Assembly: GCA_023135025.1 (NCBI GenBank)
Contig: JAGLTY010000092.1
Location: forward strand, 1-7,610
Direction of reading: 5' to 3'
Length of the DNA: 7,610 bases
Origin: Bacteroidales bacterium
Lineage (GTDB): Bacteria; Bacteroidota; Bacteroidia; Bacteroidales; GCA-2748055
The position numbers and the translations under genes are program-made. Every line of letters begins with the position of its first letter. Position 1 is the stretch's first letter. The notes under the pieces were generated by a model. That model made no database searches and was not told the DNA's origin. It saw nothing but the letters and a program-made list of their open reading frames with translations. This document shows positions 1 to 6,877 of the stretch, one piece after another.

Positions 1-6
1 AGCTAA

Positions 7-36
7 AGGTTCCTCGCGGCTTGCCGCGAGGAGCTT
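7..36 (+). repeat. GC-rich hairpin at window edge (terminator-like or dispersed palindrome)
   Basis: Perfect inverted arms CCTCGCGGC (12-20) and GCCGCGAGG (23-31) can fold as an 8-bp stem with a CUUG tetraloop. On plus-strand RNA the stem extends outward through U11-A32, U10·G33, G9-C34, G8·U35 and A7-U36. The two wobble pairs are A·C or C·A mismatches on the minus strand, so the fold is better as plus-strand RNA. No T tract follows on the plus strand, and only a weak CCTTT follows on the minus strand. It could be a terminator for fumC, a terminator for an unseen plus-strand gene to the left, or a dispersed palindromic repeat; the sequence does not decide. Confidence 0.5.
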
Positions 37-44
37 CAATAACA

Positions 45-65
45 GGGTGCAATAGCAGAGCACCC
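45..65. repeat. Short inverted repeat downstream of fumC
   Basis: GGGTGC (45-50) and GCACCC (60-65) form a perfect 6-bp stem with a 9-nt loop. A second small palindrome, CCAGG/CCTGG around base 69, overlaps its right arm, so the two cannot form together. No T tract is present on either side. It lies about 50 bp past the fumarase stop codon and may contribute to 3'-end structure of that mRNA. Confidence 0.3.
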
Positions 66-115
66 AGGGCCTGGTTCCTGGCGAAAGTAATGAGATTATT
101 TGCCGGTGAAGCGAC

Positions 116-1504
116 CTATAAACCGGTCATCCGGGAGGGATCAACCCACTCGTCGAACTCCTCATCGGTGAGGTATTTCAGGGCCAGTGCAGCCTCTTTC
201 AGGGTGGCTCCCTCCTTATGCGCCTTTTTGGCGATCTCGGCAGCCTTTTCGTACCCGATATGGGTGTTCAGGGCGGTGACCAGCATCAGGGAGTTGTTGA
301 GGTTCTCCTCGATCCGATCCTGATTGGGCTCAATCCCCACAGCGCAGTTTTCGTTGAAGGAGCGACAGGCATCCCCAATGAGTCGTGCCGATTCCAGGAA
401 GTTATAGATCATCATCGGCTTGAACACATTCAGCTCAAAGTGGCCATTGCTTCCACCAATATTGATGGCTACATCGTTGCCCATCACCTGGGCACATGCC
501 ATGGTCAGCGCCTCTGCCTGGGTGGGATTTACCTTGCCTGGCATGATGGAGGAGCCCGGTTCGTTGGCCGGAATGATGATCTCTCCGATACCGCAGCGTG
601 GACCGGAAGCCAGCATGCGAATGTCGTTTCCAATTTTCATCAGGCTTACGGCCAGGGTCTTCAATGCACCATGGGTCTCCACGATGGCATCATGGGCAGC
701 CAGCCCCTCGAACTTATTGGAACCTGTAATAAAAGGGAGATCGGTAAAACGGGCGATGTTCCTGGCCACCAGTTTGGCATACCCTTCGGGGGTATTGATG
801 CCGGTGCCCACTGCGGTTCCGCCCAGGGCCAGTTCGGTGAGGTGATCCAGGCTGTTGATCAGTGATTTCAAACCGTGATCGAGTTGCGATACATATCCGG
901 AAAACTCCTGTCCCAGCGTCAGTGGAGTGGCGTCCATCCAGTGGGTACGTCCGATCTTCACAACATTCATATGGGCATCAGCTTTCTCTTTAAGTGTATC
1001 ACGAAGATCCTTTACTCCGGGTATGGTTATTTCGGTGAGCATTTTGTATGCTGCGATATGCATGGCGGTGGGGAAGGTGTCGTTGGATGATTGTGACTTG
1101 TTCACATCATCGTTGGGATGGATCAGCCGTTCGCCTTCGCCCAGTGTGTTTCCCCGGATTACGTGGGCCCGGTTGGCCACCACTTCGTTTACGTTCATAT
1201 TGGATTGGGTGCCTGATCCGGTCTGCCAGACCACCAGCGGAAACTGGTCGTCCAGTTTCCCCTCAATAATCTCATCACAAACCTGCATGATCTGGTAGGC
1301 TTTCTCTTCGGAGAGCACTCCCAGCTCCAGGTTGGTTGCTGCTGCGGCCTTTTTCAGGTAACCGAAAGCCTGCACAATCTCTTTGGGCATTCGGCCGTCG
1401 CCTATTTTGAAATTATCTTTTGAACGTTGGGTTTGTGCGCCCCAGTACTTATCGGCAGGGACATTCACCTCGCCCATGGTATCCTTTTCAATTCTGGTTT
1501 TCAT
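116..1504 (-). CDS. fumC: Class II fumarate hydratase (fumarase C)
   Basis: Catalyses reversible hydration of fumarate to L-malate in the TCA cycle or in reductive succinate/fumarate metabolism; class II enzymes are cytosolic, iron-free homotetramers. The 462-residue product matches the usual family length. It carries the substrate-site stretch [14 protein letters not shown] (residues 95-108), the [11 protein letters not shown] segment with the site histidine at 188, and the fumarase/aspartase signature [11 protein letters not shown] (317-327) with the catalytic serine at 318. Both numbers coincide with those of E. coli FumC. Fumarase rather than aspartase or argininosuccinate lyase is supported by near-uniform similarity to FumC across the chain, including the start ([13 protein letters not shown]). 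The ATG at 1504 gives the standard N-terminus. It is the last gene of a minus-strand run, 81 bp after the lipoprotein gene. Confidence 0.97.
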   Translation of the reverse strand: MKTRIEKDTMGEVNVPADKYWGAQTQRSKDNFKIGDGRMPKEIVQAFGYLKKAAAATNLELGVLSEEKAYQIMQVCDEIIEGKLDDQFPLVVWQTGSGTQSNMNVNEVVANRAHVIRGNTLGEGERLIHPNDDVNKSQSSNDTFPTAMHIAAYKMLTEITIPGVKDLRDTLKEKADAHMNVVKIGRTHWMDATPLTLGQEFSGYVSQLDHGLKSLINSLDHLTELALGGTAVGTGINTPEGYAKLVARNIARFTDLPFITGSNKFEGLAAHDAIVETHGALKTLAVSLMKIGNDIRMLASGPRCGIGEIIIPANEPGSSIMPGKVNPTQAEALTMACAQVMGNDVAINIGGSNGHFELNVFKPMMIYNFLESARLIGDACRSFNENCAVGIEPNQDRIEENLNNSLMLVTALNTHIGYEKAAEIAKKAHKEGATLKEAALALKYLTDEEFDEWVDPSRMTGL

Positions 1505-1516
1505 GATTGGTATATT

Positions 1517-1535
1517 TTGAGTTAAATATACTCAA
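1517..1535. promoter_or_regulatory. Inverted repeat upstream of fumC (candidate operator)
   Basis: TTGAGT (1517-1522) and ACTCAA (1530-1535) are perfect inverted arms separated by seven A/T bases. The element sits 12 bp upstream of the fumC start codon. Its spacer includes a minus-strand TATATTTA that matches the Bacteroidota -7 box TAnnTTTG at all but the last position, although no matching -33 element is seen at the right distance. The arms resemble half-sites of CRP/FNR-type regulators, but the spacing is wider than FNR's. It could equally be a leader hairpin. Confidence 0.35.
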
Positions 1536-1585
1536 TCAGAACCAAGCTGAAGCAGGTAAAAAAATGTTCTTGGAAACAATATGGA

Positions 1586-2059
1586 TCAGGAGTCGGCCTT
1601 GGCCAGGAGAATGGTAATGTAATTGTTCCCTTCGGTATCGGATTCCACCCCCACGCCACACTGGGTCACATCTTCAAGCAGGGTAACTTCCCCATCGGTC
1701 AGCTGCAGCAACTCACCCAGGATCACATCTTCATCGCTTGAGGAGGTTTTCAGTACCAGCGCGTTCAGATTGTAAAAACTGTACTTTTCAAGTAGGGCAT
1801 CCCAGTGTTCATCCAGGCCGTCAGTGTTTACCTCCACCACCCCGTTGGCCATTTTGTAGGAGAAGACCTGTGCCTCGCCCACAATGAAGTACTGGTGAAC
1901 AAAAGCTCCGTCCACTCCTTCATCAATACGGAAGTCCCTTATGGCTTCGTAGATCAGATTTTCAATGTTCTTGATCTTGATGTAGGGTCCATCATCCTTG
2001 TCGCAGGAGAAGAGGAACAGCGGTATCATCAGGATCAGGATCAGGCGGAAGTTTTTCAT
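1586..2059 (-). CDS. Surface lipoprotein with degenerate CAP/YkwD-like domain
   Basis: This 157-residue protein opens with a type II signal peptide: Lys/Arg near the start, a hydrophobic run, and lipobox L-F-S-C with the lipidated cysteine at 19. The mature end C-D-K-D-D resembles the acidic export signal that sends Bacteroidota lipoproteins to the outer-membrane surface. The remainder looks like a remote bacterial CAP (SCP/YkwD) domain. An N-terminal helix (31-47) fits the 'LVNxxR' helix, AQVFSYKMA (63-71) fits 'AxxHSxxMA', DGLDEHWDAL (80-89) fits 'HxGFxERxxxL', and QCGVGV followed by NNYITILLA (133-153) fits the closing 'GIGVA...YxTQxF' strands. The characteristic CAP residues appear replaced: Phe66 stands where the first His is expected, Thr79 where the second is, and Leu98 where Glu is. 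Any role would therefore be binding or structural. Homology is my inference from motif order; the lipoprotein call is firmer. No function is assigned. Confidence 0.8.
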   Translation of the reverse strand: MKNFRLILILMIPLFLFSCDKDDGPYIKIKNIENLIYEAIRDFRIDEGVDGAFVHQYFIVGEAQVFSYKMANGVVEVNTDGLDEHWDALLEKYSFYNLNALVLKTSSSDEDVILGELLQLTDGEVTLLEDVTQCGVGVESDTEGNNYITILLAKADS

Positions 2060-2107
2060 GTTCTTTACATTTACACTCTAGTACGAAAAGGGAGCAAAAA
2101 AGGTTGC

Positions 2108-2446
2108 TTAGAGCTGGTCGATTTTTTCAGGAGGATCGCCCACCACCGCCTTGTACTTCCCTTCCACAATGGGCCGGTGAATCAGTTTGGGATTTTCAAC
2201 CATCACCTTGATCCACTCTTCGTCATTCAGATTCAATCCTTTAAGCTCTTTTCGGTAGACCTCTTCCTGGGTACGGATTAATTCAAACGGTTTCACATGG
2301 AGTTTCATTACCAGGGCGGTAAGTTCGGCTTCGGTAAGAGGCTCTTTCAGGTATTCGCCTACCTGCAGTTCCATCTTTTTCTCGGTGGCATATTGCAGGC
2401 CGGCCCTGCTTTTTTTGCAGCGGGGATTGTGGTAGATGGTATACAT
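2108..2446 (-). CDS. YfgD/ArsC-family thioredoxin-fold protein (arsenate reductase-like)
   Basis: A 112-residue member of the ArsC/Spx thioredoxin-fold family. The start YTIYHNPRCKKSR places the single cysteine at residue 10, the position of the catalytic cysteine of glutaredoxin-coupled arsenate reductases. The sequence follows E. coli YfgD more closely than plasmid ArsC: ELIRTQEEVYRKEL (55-68) and VENPKLIHRPIV (83-94) are both YfgD-like. Arg58 and Arg91 match two of the three arginines that bind the arseno intermediate. The third, usually in a GRPPE stretch, is changed here to G-D-P-P-E with Asp104. No ars regulator or efflux gene is adjacent, so true arsenate reduction is doubtful; a general thiol-redox role is as likely. 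It lies 25 bp after the Asp-box protein gene and 48 bp before the lipoprotein gene, on the same strand. Confidence 0.9.
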   Translation of the reverse strand: MYTIYHNPRCKKSRAGLQYATEKKMELQVGEYLKEPLTEAELTALVMKLHVKPFELIRTQEEVYRKELKGLNLNDEEWIKVMVENPKLIHRPIVEGKYKAVVGDPPEKIDQL

Positions 2447-2471
2447 GTTGATATGTTATTTATTAATAGTT

Positions 2472-4817
2472 CTATTCTTCCTCCTCCGTCTCCTGCTGGT
2501 TGACCGGGTCGGCATCCAGGACAAACATGCCGCGGCCATGGGTGGCAACGATGATCATATTTTCGCGTGGCTGAATGGCCAGGTCGTGTATATAGGTGCA
2601 TGGAAGGTCGCCCAGTACCTCCCAGCTCTCCCCGGCATCTTTTGAGACATAGACACCCACATCGGTGCCCAGGTAGAGAATATTCTCCTTTTCAGGGTCC
2701 TCCCTGATCACATTGACCGGTCCGGCAGGAACATTGGCCGAAATATCTTCCCAGGTGGCTCCAAAGTCGGTGGAGCGCCATATATAAACGGCGGCATCAT
2801 CATCCCTGCGTCCGGTCTGGGTGACATACACGGTACCGAAATCGTGTTTCGAGGCCACGATCCTGGAGATCCACCTTACCGGTAGTGGTTCTTTGCGGAT
2901 ATCCTCCCATTTTTTCCCACCATTCCTGGTTCTCCAAAGCCTCCCGTCGTCGGTGCCGGCATAAAGCAGATCCGGGTTGAAGACAGATTCTTCCAGCGCA
3001 CTGATGGTCTGGTAGCTGATATCGCCCTTCTTCTCAGGATCGTTGTAGGTGAGGTCGGGACTGATCTGCTCCCAGGTTCCTCCCCTGTCGGTTGACTTCA
3101 GAACATGCTGAACCCCGTGATAGACAATATCCGGATTGTGGTCGGACAGCAGGGTGGGGGCCATCCACTGTCCCCTGAATTCAGGCTCTTCCGGGAAGAT
3201 GGTGGGCAATACCCACTCCATATCGTCGGGATACCCTTCCACGGTGGCTTTGGCAAGCTTTCCATAGAAGAGGGAGGCGTAGATGGAGTTGTTGTCACGT
3301 GGGTCCACCACATGGGTGCTCCCTTCGGCTCCCAGGGTGAGTTCCCACTCGGTGGGTCTTACCTTGTCTCTGCCCCGTGAAAGGTCTACTTCGCTGTAGA
3401 AGCTGTGGTGGTCCTGGATGGAGCCAAATACCCTGAAGGGTACATTGTTATCAAACGCCACATTGTAAAACTGTGCCAGTGGAAGCTCCTTCAGCAGGTT
3501 CCGCCAGTTTTCACCCTTGTCGTAGGAGATACTGACACCTCCATCATGGGCCGCCAGGATGTAGTTGGAGTTGTCCGGATCGATCCACATGCCATGCTGA
3601 TCGGCATGGATCTTACGCCTGATGGGTTCAAAGGTGGCCCCTCCATCGGTTGAGATATTGATCCAGAGACCGAGGGTGTAGACCCGGTCCTCATCGTTGG
3701 GATCTACACGCATCTGACCGAATACCCATCCGTAGGTGCCTGAGTGCCCCGACATATATTTCTTTGTTTTTTCGGTGAGACCACTTACCTGCTTCCAGCT
3801 CTCCCCGGCATCGTCCGAACGGTAGAGGGTGGCTCCTTTAATCACATCTTCCCTGGGACGGCCATAGGAGTCCAGCTCTCCCTCTTCCGCTTTGAAAGCG
3901 ATTTCATAATCATCCACAAAAGCATAGACCACATCGGGATTGGAGCGTGACACATCGATACCGGTGCGCCCCAAGAATTTTGATGAAGGCAACCCATTGG
4001 TCAGCTGCTTCCAGTTTTTTCCACCGTTAGTAGATTTCCAAACCCCGTTGTTCTTATGGTTTTCGCAGGTACGTGGATCGTTCCACTTCAGCCGGGTGCG
4101 CTGCCATGTGGTGGCATAAAGGATCTCCGGATCGCGGGGATCCATCACCAGGTCGTTGACTCCGCTTTCAGCTCCTTTGTAGAGTATCTTTTCCCAGTTC
4201 TCTCCTCCATCGGTGGTTTTATAGAGGCCCCGCTCTTTGTTCTTTGTCCACTCATGACCCGAAGCGGCCACATAGACGATATCCGGATTATCCGGGTGGA
4301 CCAGGATACGAGCAATGGTAAAGCTCTCTTCCAGGCCCATATGGGTCCAGGTCTCACCTCCATCGGTGGTTTTCCATACACCGCATCCGGGGTTTGACGA
4401 TCGGAAAATATTGGCCTCACCGGTTCCCACCCAAACGATTTCGGGGTTGGAGGGGGCAATGGCCAGGTCGCCGATGGTGGAGGTGCCCTGGTGCTCAAAT
4501 ACCGGTTCGAAAGTGACCCCTTCATTCACACTTTTCCAGACTCCGCTTGAGGCTGTTGCTACCCAGATGGTGTAGTTTTGCCCCTTAGGCCCCAAGGCCT
4601 CCACATCGGTACAACGGCCGCTGATATTGGTGGGTCCGATAAACTGCCAGTGCAGCTCCTTGAAAGTGGAGCTGTCGCGCATCTCTTCATGGGCCTGGTA
4701 CATGACCAGCTTTTCTTTGCCGGTTAGTATGGCGGTTTTAACCTGCGCGGAGAGTAACATTCCGTTGAGAATCATACTGGTGATGAGCAGGCACTGGATC
4801 GGGATTTTCGGTTTCAT
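2472..4817 (-). CDS. Secreted Asp-box (BNR/sortilin-type) beta-propeller protein
   Basis: A 781-residue exported protein. The N-terminus is a Sec signal peptide with a hydrophobic run (about 8-22) and a likely cut after LLSA (24). The rest is built of propeller blades marked by Asp-box motifs (S/T-x-D/N-x-G-x-x-W/F). I count eleven, starting near residues 96, 150, 201, 262, 334, 389, 431, 575, 630, 682 and 725. Most are preceded by blade strands of the type 'NPDIVYVAA' or 'DPEILYATT'. The opening FIGPTNISGRCTDV (59-72) and closing IVATHGRGMFVLD (756-768) are typical of the large BNR proteins often labelled glycosyl hydrolase or VPS10/sortilin-like in Bacteroidota. No glycosidase catalytic motif was recognised, so that label should not be read as enzyme function. 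Many relatives carry a further C-terminal domain; this one ends soon after the last blade with an acidic tail (ETEEEE) and no type IX sorting domain. Its gene diverges from the two-component operon. Confidence 0.9.
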   Translation of the reverse strand: MKPKIPIQCLLITSMILNGMLLSAQVKTAILTGKEKLVMYQAHEEMRDSSTFKELHWQFIGPTNISGRCTDVEALGPKGQNYTIWVATASSGVWKSVNEGVTFEPVFEHQGTSTIGDLAIAPSNPEIVWVGTGEANIFRSSNPGCGVWKTTDGGETWTHMGLEESFTIARILVHPDNPDIVYVAASGHEWTKNKERGLYKTTDGGENWEKILYKGAESGVNDLVMDPRDPEILYATTWQRTRLKWNDPRTCENHKNNGVWKSTNGGKNWKQLTNGLPSSKFLGRTGIDVSRSNPDVVYAFVDDYEIAFKAEEGELDSYGRPREDVIKGATLYRSDDAGESWKQVSGLTEKTKKYMSGHSGTYGWVFGQMRVDPNDEDRVYTLGLWINISTDGGATFEPIRRKIHADQHGMWIDPDNSNYILAAHDGGVSISYDKGENWRNLLKELPLAQFYNVAFDNNVPFRVFGSIQDHHSFYSEVDLSRGRDKVRPTEWELTLGAEGSTHVVDPRDNNSIYASLFYGKLAKATVEGYPDDMEWVLPTIFPEEPEFRGQWMAPTLLSDHNPDIVYHGVQHVLKSTDRGGTWEQISPDLTYNDPEKKGDISYQTISALEESVFNPDLLYAGTDDGRLWRTRNGGKKWEDIRKEPLPVRWISRIVASKHDFGTVYVTQTGRRDDDAAVYIWRSTDFGATWEDISANVPAGPVNVIREDPEKENILYLGTDVGVYVSKDAGESWEVLGDLPCTYIHDLAIQPRENMIIVATHGRGMFVLDADPVNQQETEEEE

Positions 4818-4862
4818 GGTTTCAGGGATCGGTTTCCACTCTTAAAAATAGCTAAGTTTTTG

Positions 4863-4870
4863 TTATTTTG
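4863..4870 (+). promoter_or_regulatory. Candidate -7 box for the two-component operon
   Basis: TTATTTTG matches the Bacteroidota -7 consensus TAnnTTTG at seven of eight positions and lies 16 bp before the ATG at 4887. No convincing -33 TTTG is visible at 19-21 bp upstream. The same nine bases, TTATTTTGC, recur at 6957-6965 before the four-helix membrane protein gene. The whole divergent intergenic region is only 69 bp, so promoters for both directions must lie close together or overlap. Confidence 0.3.
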
Positions 4871-4886
4871 CCTTAAATCCGTTTGT

Positions 4887-5573
4887 ATGCAAATTCTTAT
4901 TGTTGAGGACGAGGCTTCTTTAATGGAGTCCATGGTGTCATACCTGGAGCTGGAGGGATTCAGATGCGAGCAGGCTTCAGATTACCATACGGCTGTTTGT
5001 GTGCTGGACAAACACGACTATATCTGCATGCTGATCGATTTGAACCTGCCCGGCGGGGATGGCATGAAGCTGGTAAAGCTTGCCAGGGAGAATCAATCGG
5101 AATCGGGGATCATTATTATATCTGCAAGAAATACCATTGAACAGAGGGTGGAAGGACTCGATGCCGGGGCTGATGATTATCTGGTTAAACCGTTCCACCT
5201 GTCTGAGCTGGTGGCCAGGGTTTATTCCGTGGCTCGCCGAACCCGCATGAAGGGTGGAGAGGTGCTTAGTTTCGGGGTGATCAGTATCTTACCGGAGGAG
5301 CACACCTGTTTTGTCGGTCAGCAGCAGGTTGACCTGACCCGGAAAGAACTGGATATGCTAATGTTCCTGATGGCCAATCGCAACCGTGTGGTAACCAAGG
5401 AGAGCATAGCCGACTATCTTTGGGGAGAGTATGGTGGAGGTTACGGATCGTACGACTTCATCTATACCCACCTGAAAAACCTGAGACGAAAACTTCAGGA
5501 TGCTGGCAGTCCCGATTATGTACAGAATATTTATGGCATAGGATATAAATTCTCTCTCGATAAGAGCCTATGA
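4887..5573 (+). CDS. OmpR/PhoB-family DNA-binding response regulator
   Basis: A 228-residue cytoplasmic transcription regulator. The receiver domain (1 to about 118) has the acidic pocket E7-D8, phospho-acceptor Asp51 in LIDLNLPGGDG, the switch Ser79 in IIIISAR and the conserved Lys101-Pro102. The C-terminal winged helix (about 128-226) shows LTRKELDMLMFLM, the recognition-helix region ending HLKNLRRKL, and the wing NIYGIGYKF, as in OmpR/PhoB proteins. I chose the ATG at 4887 because it begins exactly at the family start (MQILIVEDE). The frame stays open upstream to a TTG at 4860, but that would add nine residues with no family support and would run through the promoter-like box. The stop codon overlaps the kinase start (ATGA), which indicates translational coupling and identifies the kinase as its partner. 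The target genes are unknown; direct repeats just downstream of the operon are a candidate site. Confidence 0.96.
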   Translation: MQILIVEDEASLMESMVSYLELEGFRCEQASDYHTAVCVLDKHDYICMLIDLNLPGGDGMKLVKLARENQSESGIIIISARNTIEQRVEGLDAGADDYLVKPFHLSELVARVYSVARRTRMKGGEVLSFGVISILPEEHTCFVGQQQVDLTRKELDMLMFLMANRNRVVTKESIADYLWGEYGGGYGSYDFIYTHLKNLRRKLQDAGSPDYVQNIYGIGYKFSLDKSL

Positions 5574-6835
5574 AACTGCTAACCAAATCGACACTCTTAA
5601 TCGCAACCCTCTCCCTGTTCCTCTTCTTTATCATGGGGGTCATCTTCTTCCAGGTGCTGAAAAGCATAAGTATATCCGACCTGAACCGGGAGCTTTGCGA
5701 TTTGAAGGAGGTTGTGGAGGATTACCTGGAGATCTATGAGGGTGCTCAAATCGAAGCACTTACGGGGATCGATTCTCTGTCGGTAGAACCTGTGGGACGG
5801 ACCGTACACACCGGGGAAGTTTTTGGGGACACCCTGATGCAGACTATGAAAGATGACCAGTTCAGAACCTACCGTTACATTCAGTTTATAACTGAGAAAG
5901 GGGAGAGGTCCTACCTGGTAAAAATCTACAAATCCACTACTCCAGCAGATAAATTGGTGGAACGGGTGACGTTGATGATGACTCTTATGGTGATCCTGTT
6001 TCTGGCAGGGATATTTATTCTTAACAGGTTTATTTTTGCCAATTTGTGGGGAGATTTTTTTGAAGCCATTGAGAAACTGAAACAATTCGAAACCAGCAAG
6101 AAACCTGTGATACTTGGAGAACAGGATATCCAGGAATTCGATGAGTTTAAGCAGGTTATTGAAGTGATGACCCGGCGCCTGGCCGAAGACTACAGAGAGC
6201 TAAAAGAGTATACCGATCATACCACCCATGAATTGCAAACACCCCTGGCGGTGATTAAGTCTAAAACAGAGTTGCTGATTCAGTCGGAAAACCTGGGCGC
6301 GGAAGAGATGAAATGTCTGCAGGCGATCAACACCAGTGTTCACCAGTTATCCAGGCTCAACTCTACATTAACCCTGATTACTCGTATCGAAAACCGGCAA
6401 TTCACCGAAAAAGAGGAGATTAGCCTGACCGGACTTCTGGAACGGCACCTGGATTTATTACAGGAACACATCGGGCTGAGAAAGATCAATGTCGAAAAGC
6501 AATACCGGGATGAGGGTAAGGTGCTATTCATGGATCAGGGACTGGCCGATCTGTTGATTGCCAATCTACTGAAAAATGCCATTATACATAACATTGAGGG
6601 AGGAACCATTGTGCTTGAAACCAGACCTGAGAGCCTGGTTATTCGAAATGACGGGCCTCCCCTGGGATTTAGCCAGGAGGAGCTGTTTACACGTTTTGTC
6701 AGGGACGCCCGGAGAACTGGTAATTTTGGTCTGGGATTATCACTGGTGAAGAAAGTGTGCGAAAACTATGGATTTAAAATAGAATATTCTTTTGATAAAC
6801 AGCAACATACGTTTACAGTGACCCTCCCGGATTAA
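5570..6835 (+). CDS. Membrane sensor histidine kinase, partner of the upstream regulator
   Basis: A 421-residue inner-membrane sensor kinase. Transmembrane helix 1 (about 8-30) and helix 2 (about 132-157) flank a periplasmic sensor segment of roughly 100 residues with no recognised ligand-binding fold. A linker (158-210) follows that may be a degenerate HAMP. The dimerisation/phospho-acceptor helix carries the H box TDHTTHELQTPLAVIKSK with His220; Gln replaces the Arg more often seen in HELRTP. The ATP-binding domain shows an N box (NLLKNAIIHN, Asn336), a G1 box (RNDGPP, Asp361), an F box (ELFTRFVRD, 371-379) and a G2 box (GNFGLGLSL, 384-392). All catalytic motifs are intact, so it should autophosphorylate. 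The signal sensed cannot be read from the sequence. It overlaps the regulator gene by four bases and ends within the first direct repeat of the downstream intergenic region. Confidence 0.95.
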   Translation: MKLLTKSTLLIATLSLFLFFIMGVIFFQVLKSISISDLNRELCDLKEVVEDYLEIYEGAQIEALTGIDSLSVEPVGRTVHTGEVFGDTLMQTMKDDQFRTYRYIQFITEKGERSYLVKIYKSTTPADKLVERVTLMMTLMVILFLAGIFILNRFIFANLWGDFFEAIEKLKQFETSKKPVILGEQDIQEFDEFKQVIEVMTRRLAEDYRELKEYTDHTTHELQTPLAVIKSKTELLIQSENLGAEEMKCLQAINTSVHQLSRLNSTLTLITRIENRQFTEKEEISLTGLLERHLDLLQEHIGLRKINVEKQYRDEGKVLFMDQGLADLLIANLLKNAIIHNIEGGTIVLETRPESLVIRNDGPPLGFSQEELFTRFVRDARRTGNFGLGLSLVKKVCENYGFKIEYSFDKQQHTFTVTLPD

Positions 6836-6855
6836 TATCTTCAGAATATCTTCAG
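6834..6855 (+). promoter_or_regulatory. Tandem 11-bp direct repeat, candidate response-regulator operator
   Basis: AATATCTTCAG occurs twice head to tail (6834-6844 and 6845-6855), and a partial third copy, AATTCTG, follows. The right end also forms the palindrome CAGAATTCTG (6853-6862). OmpR/PhoB-family regulators typically bind as head-to-tail dimers on direct repeats with an 11-bp period, and the regulator in this window belongs to that family. The repeat ends 10 bp before a perfect TAnnTTTG box, covering the place where a -33 element would lie. That is the arrangement expected for an activator site. The binding itself is inference. Confidence 0.5.
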
Positions 6856-6865
6856 AATTCTGCTT

Positions 6866-6873
6866 TACATTTG
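6866..6873 (+). promoter_or_regulatory. Bacteroidota-type -7 promoter box after the kinase gene
   Basis: TACATTTG is an exact match to the TAnnTTTG -7 element of the Bacteroidota primary sigma factor. At the expected -33 distance (about 19-21 bp upstream) there is only TTCAG from the direct repeats, not TTTG, so the promoter would probably need an activator. Transcription would begin near 6877-6881. Confidence 0.5.
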
Positions 6874-6877
6874 ATCT

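Noticed and set aside
218..865. Plus-strand open frame of 215 codons
   Set aside because: It is wholly antisense to the clear fumC coding sequence and has no domain or start signal of its own.
1805..2281. Plus-strand open frame of 158 codons spanning the lipoprotein and YfgD-like genes
   Set aside because: It is antisense to two genes with clear family motifs and signal peptide, and its own translation shows nothing recognisable.
4860..4886. TTG-initiated upstream extension of the response regulator
   Set aside because: It adds nine residues before the exact family start MQILIVEDE and overlaps the promoter-like box.
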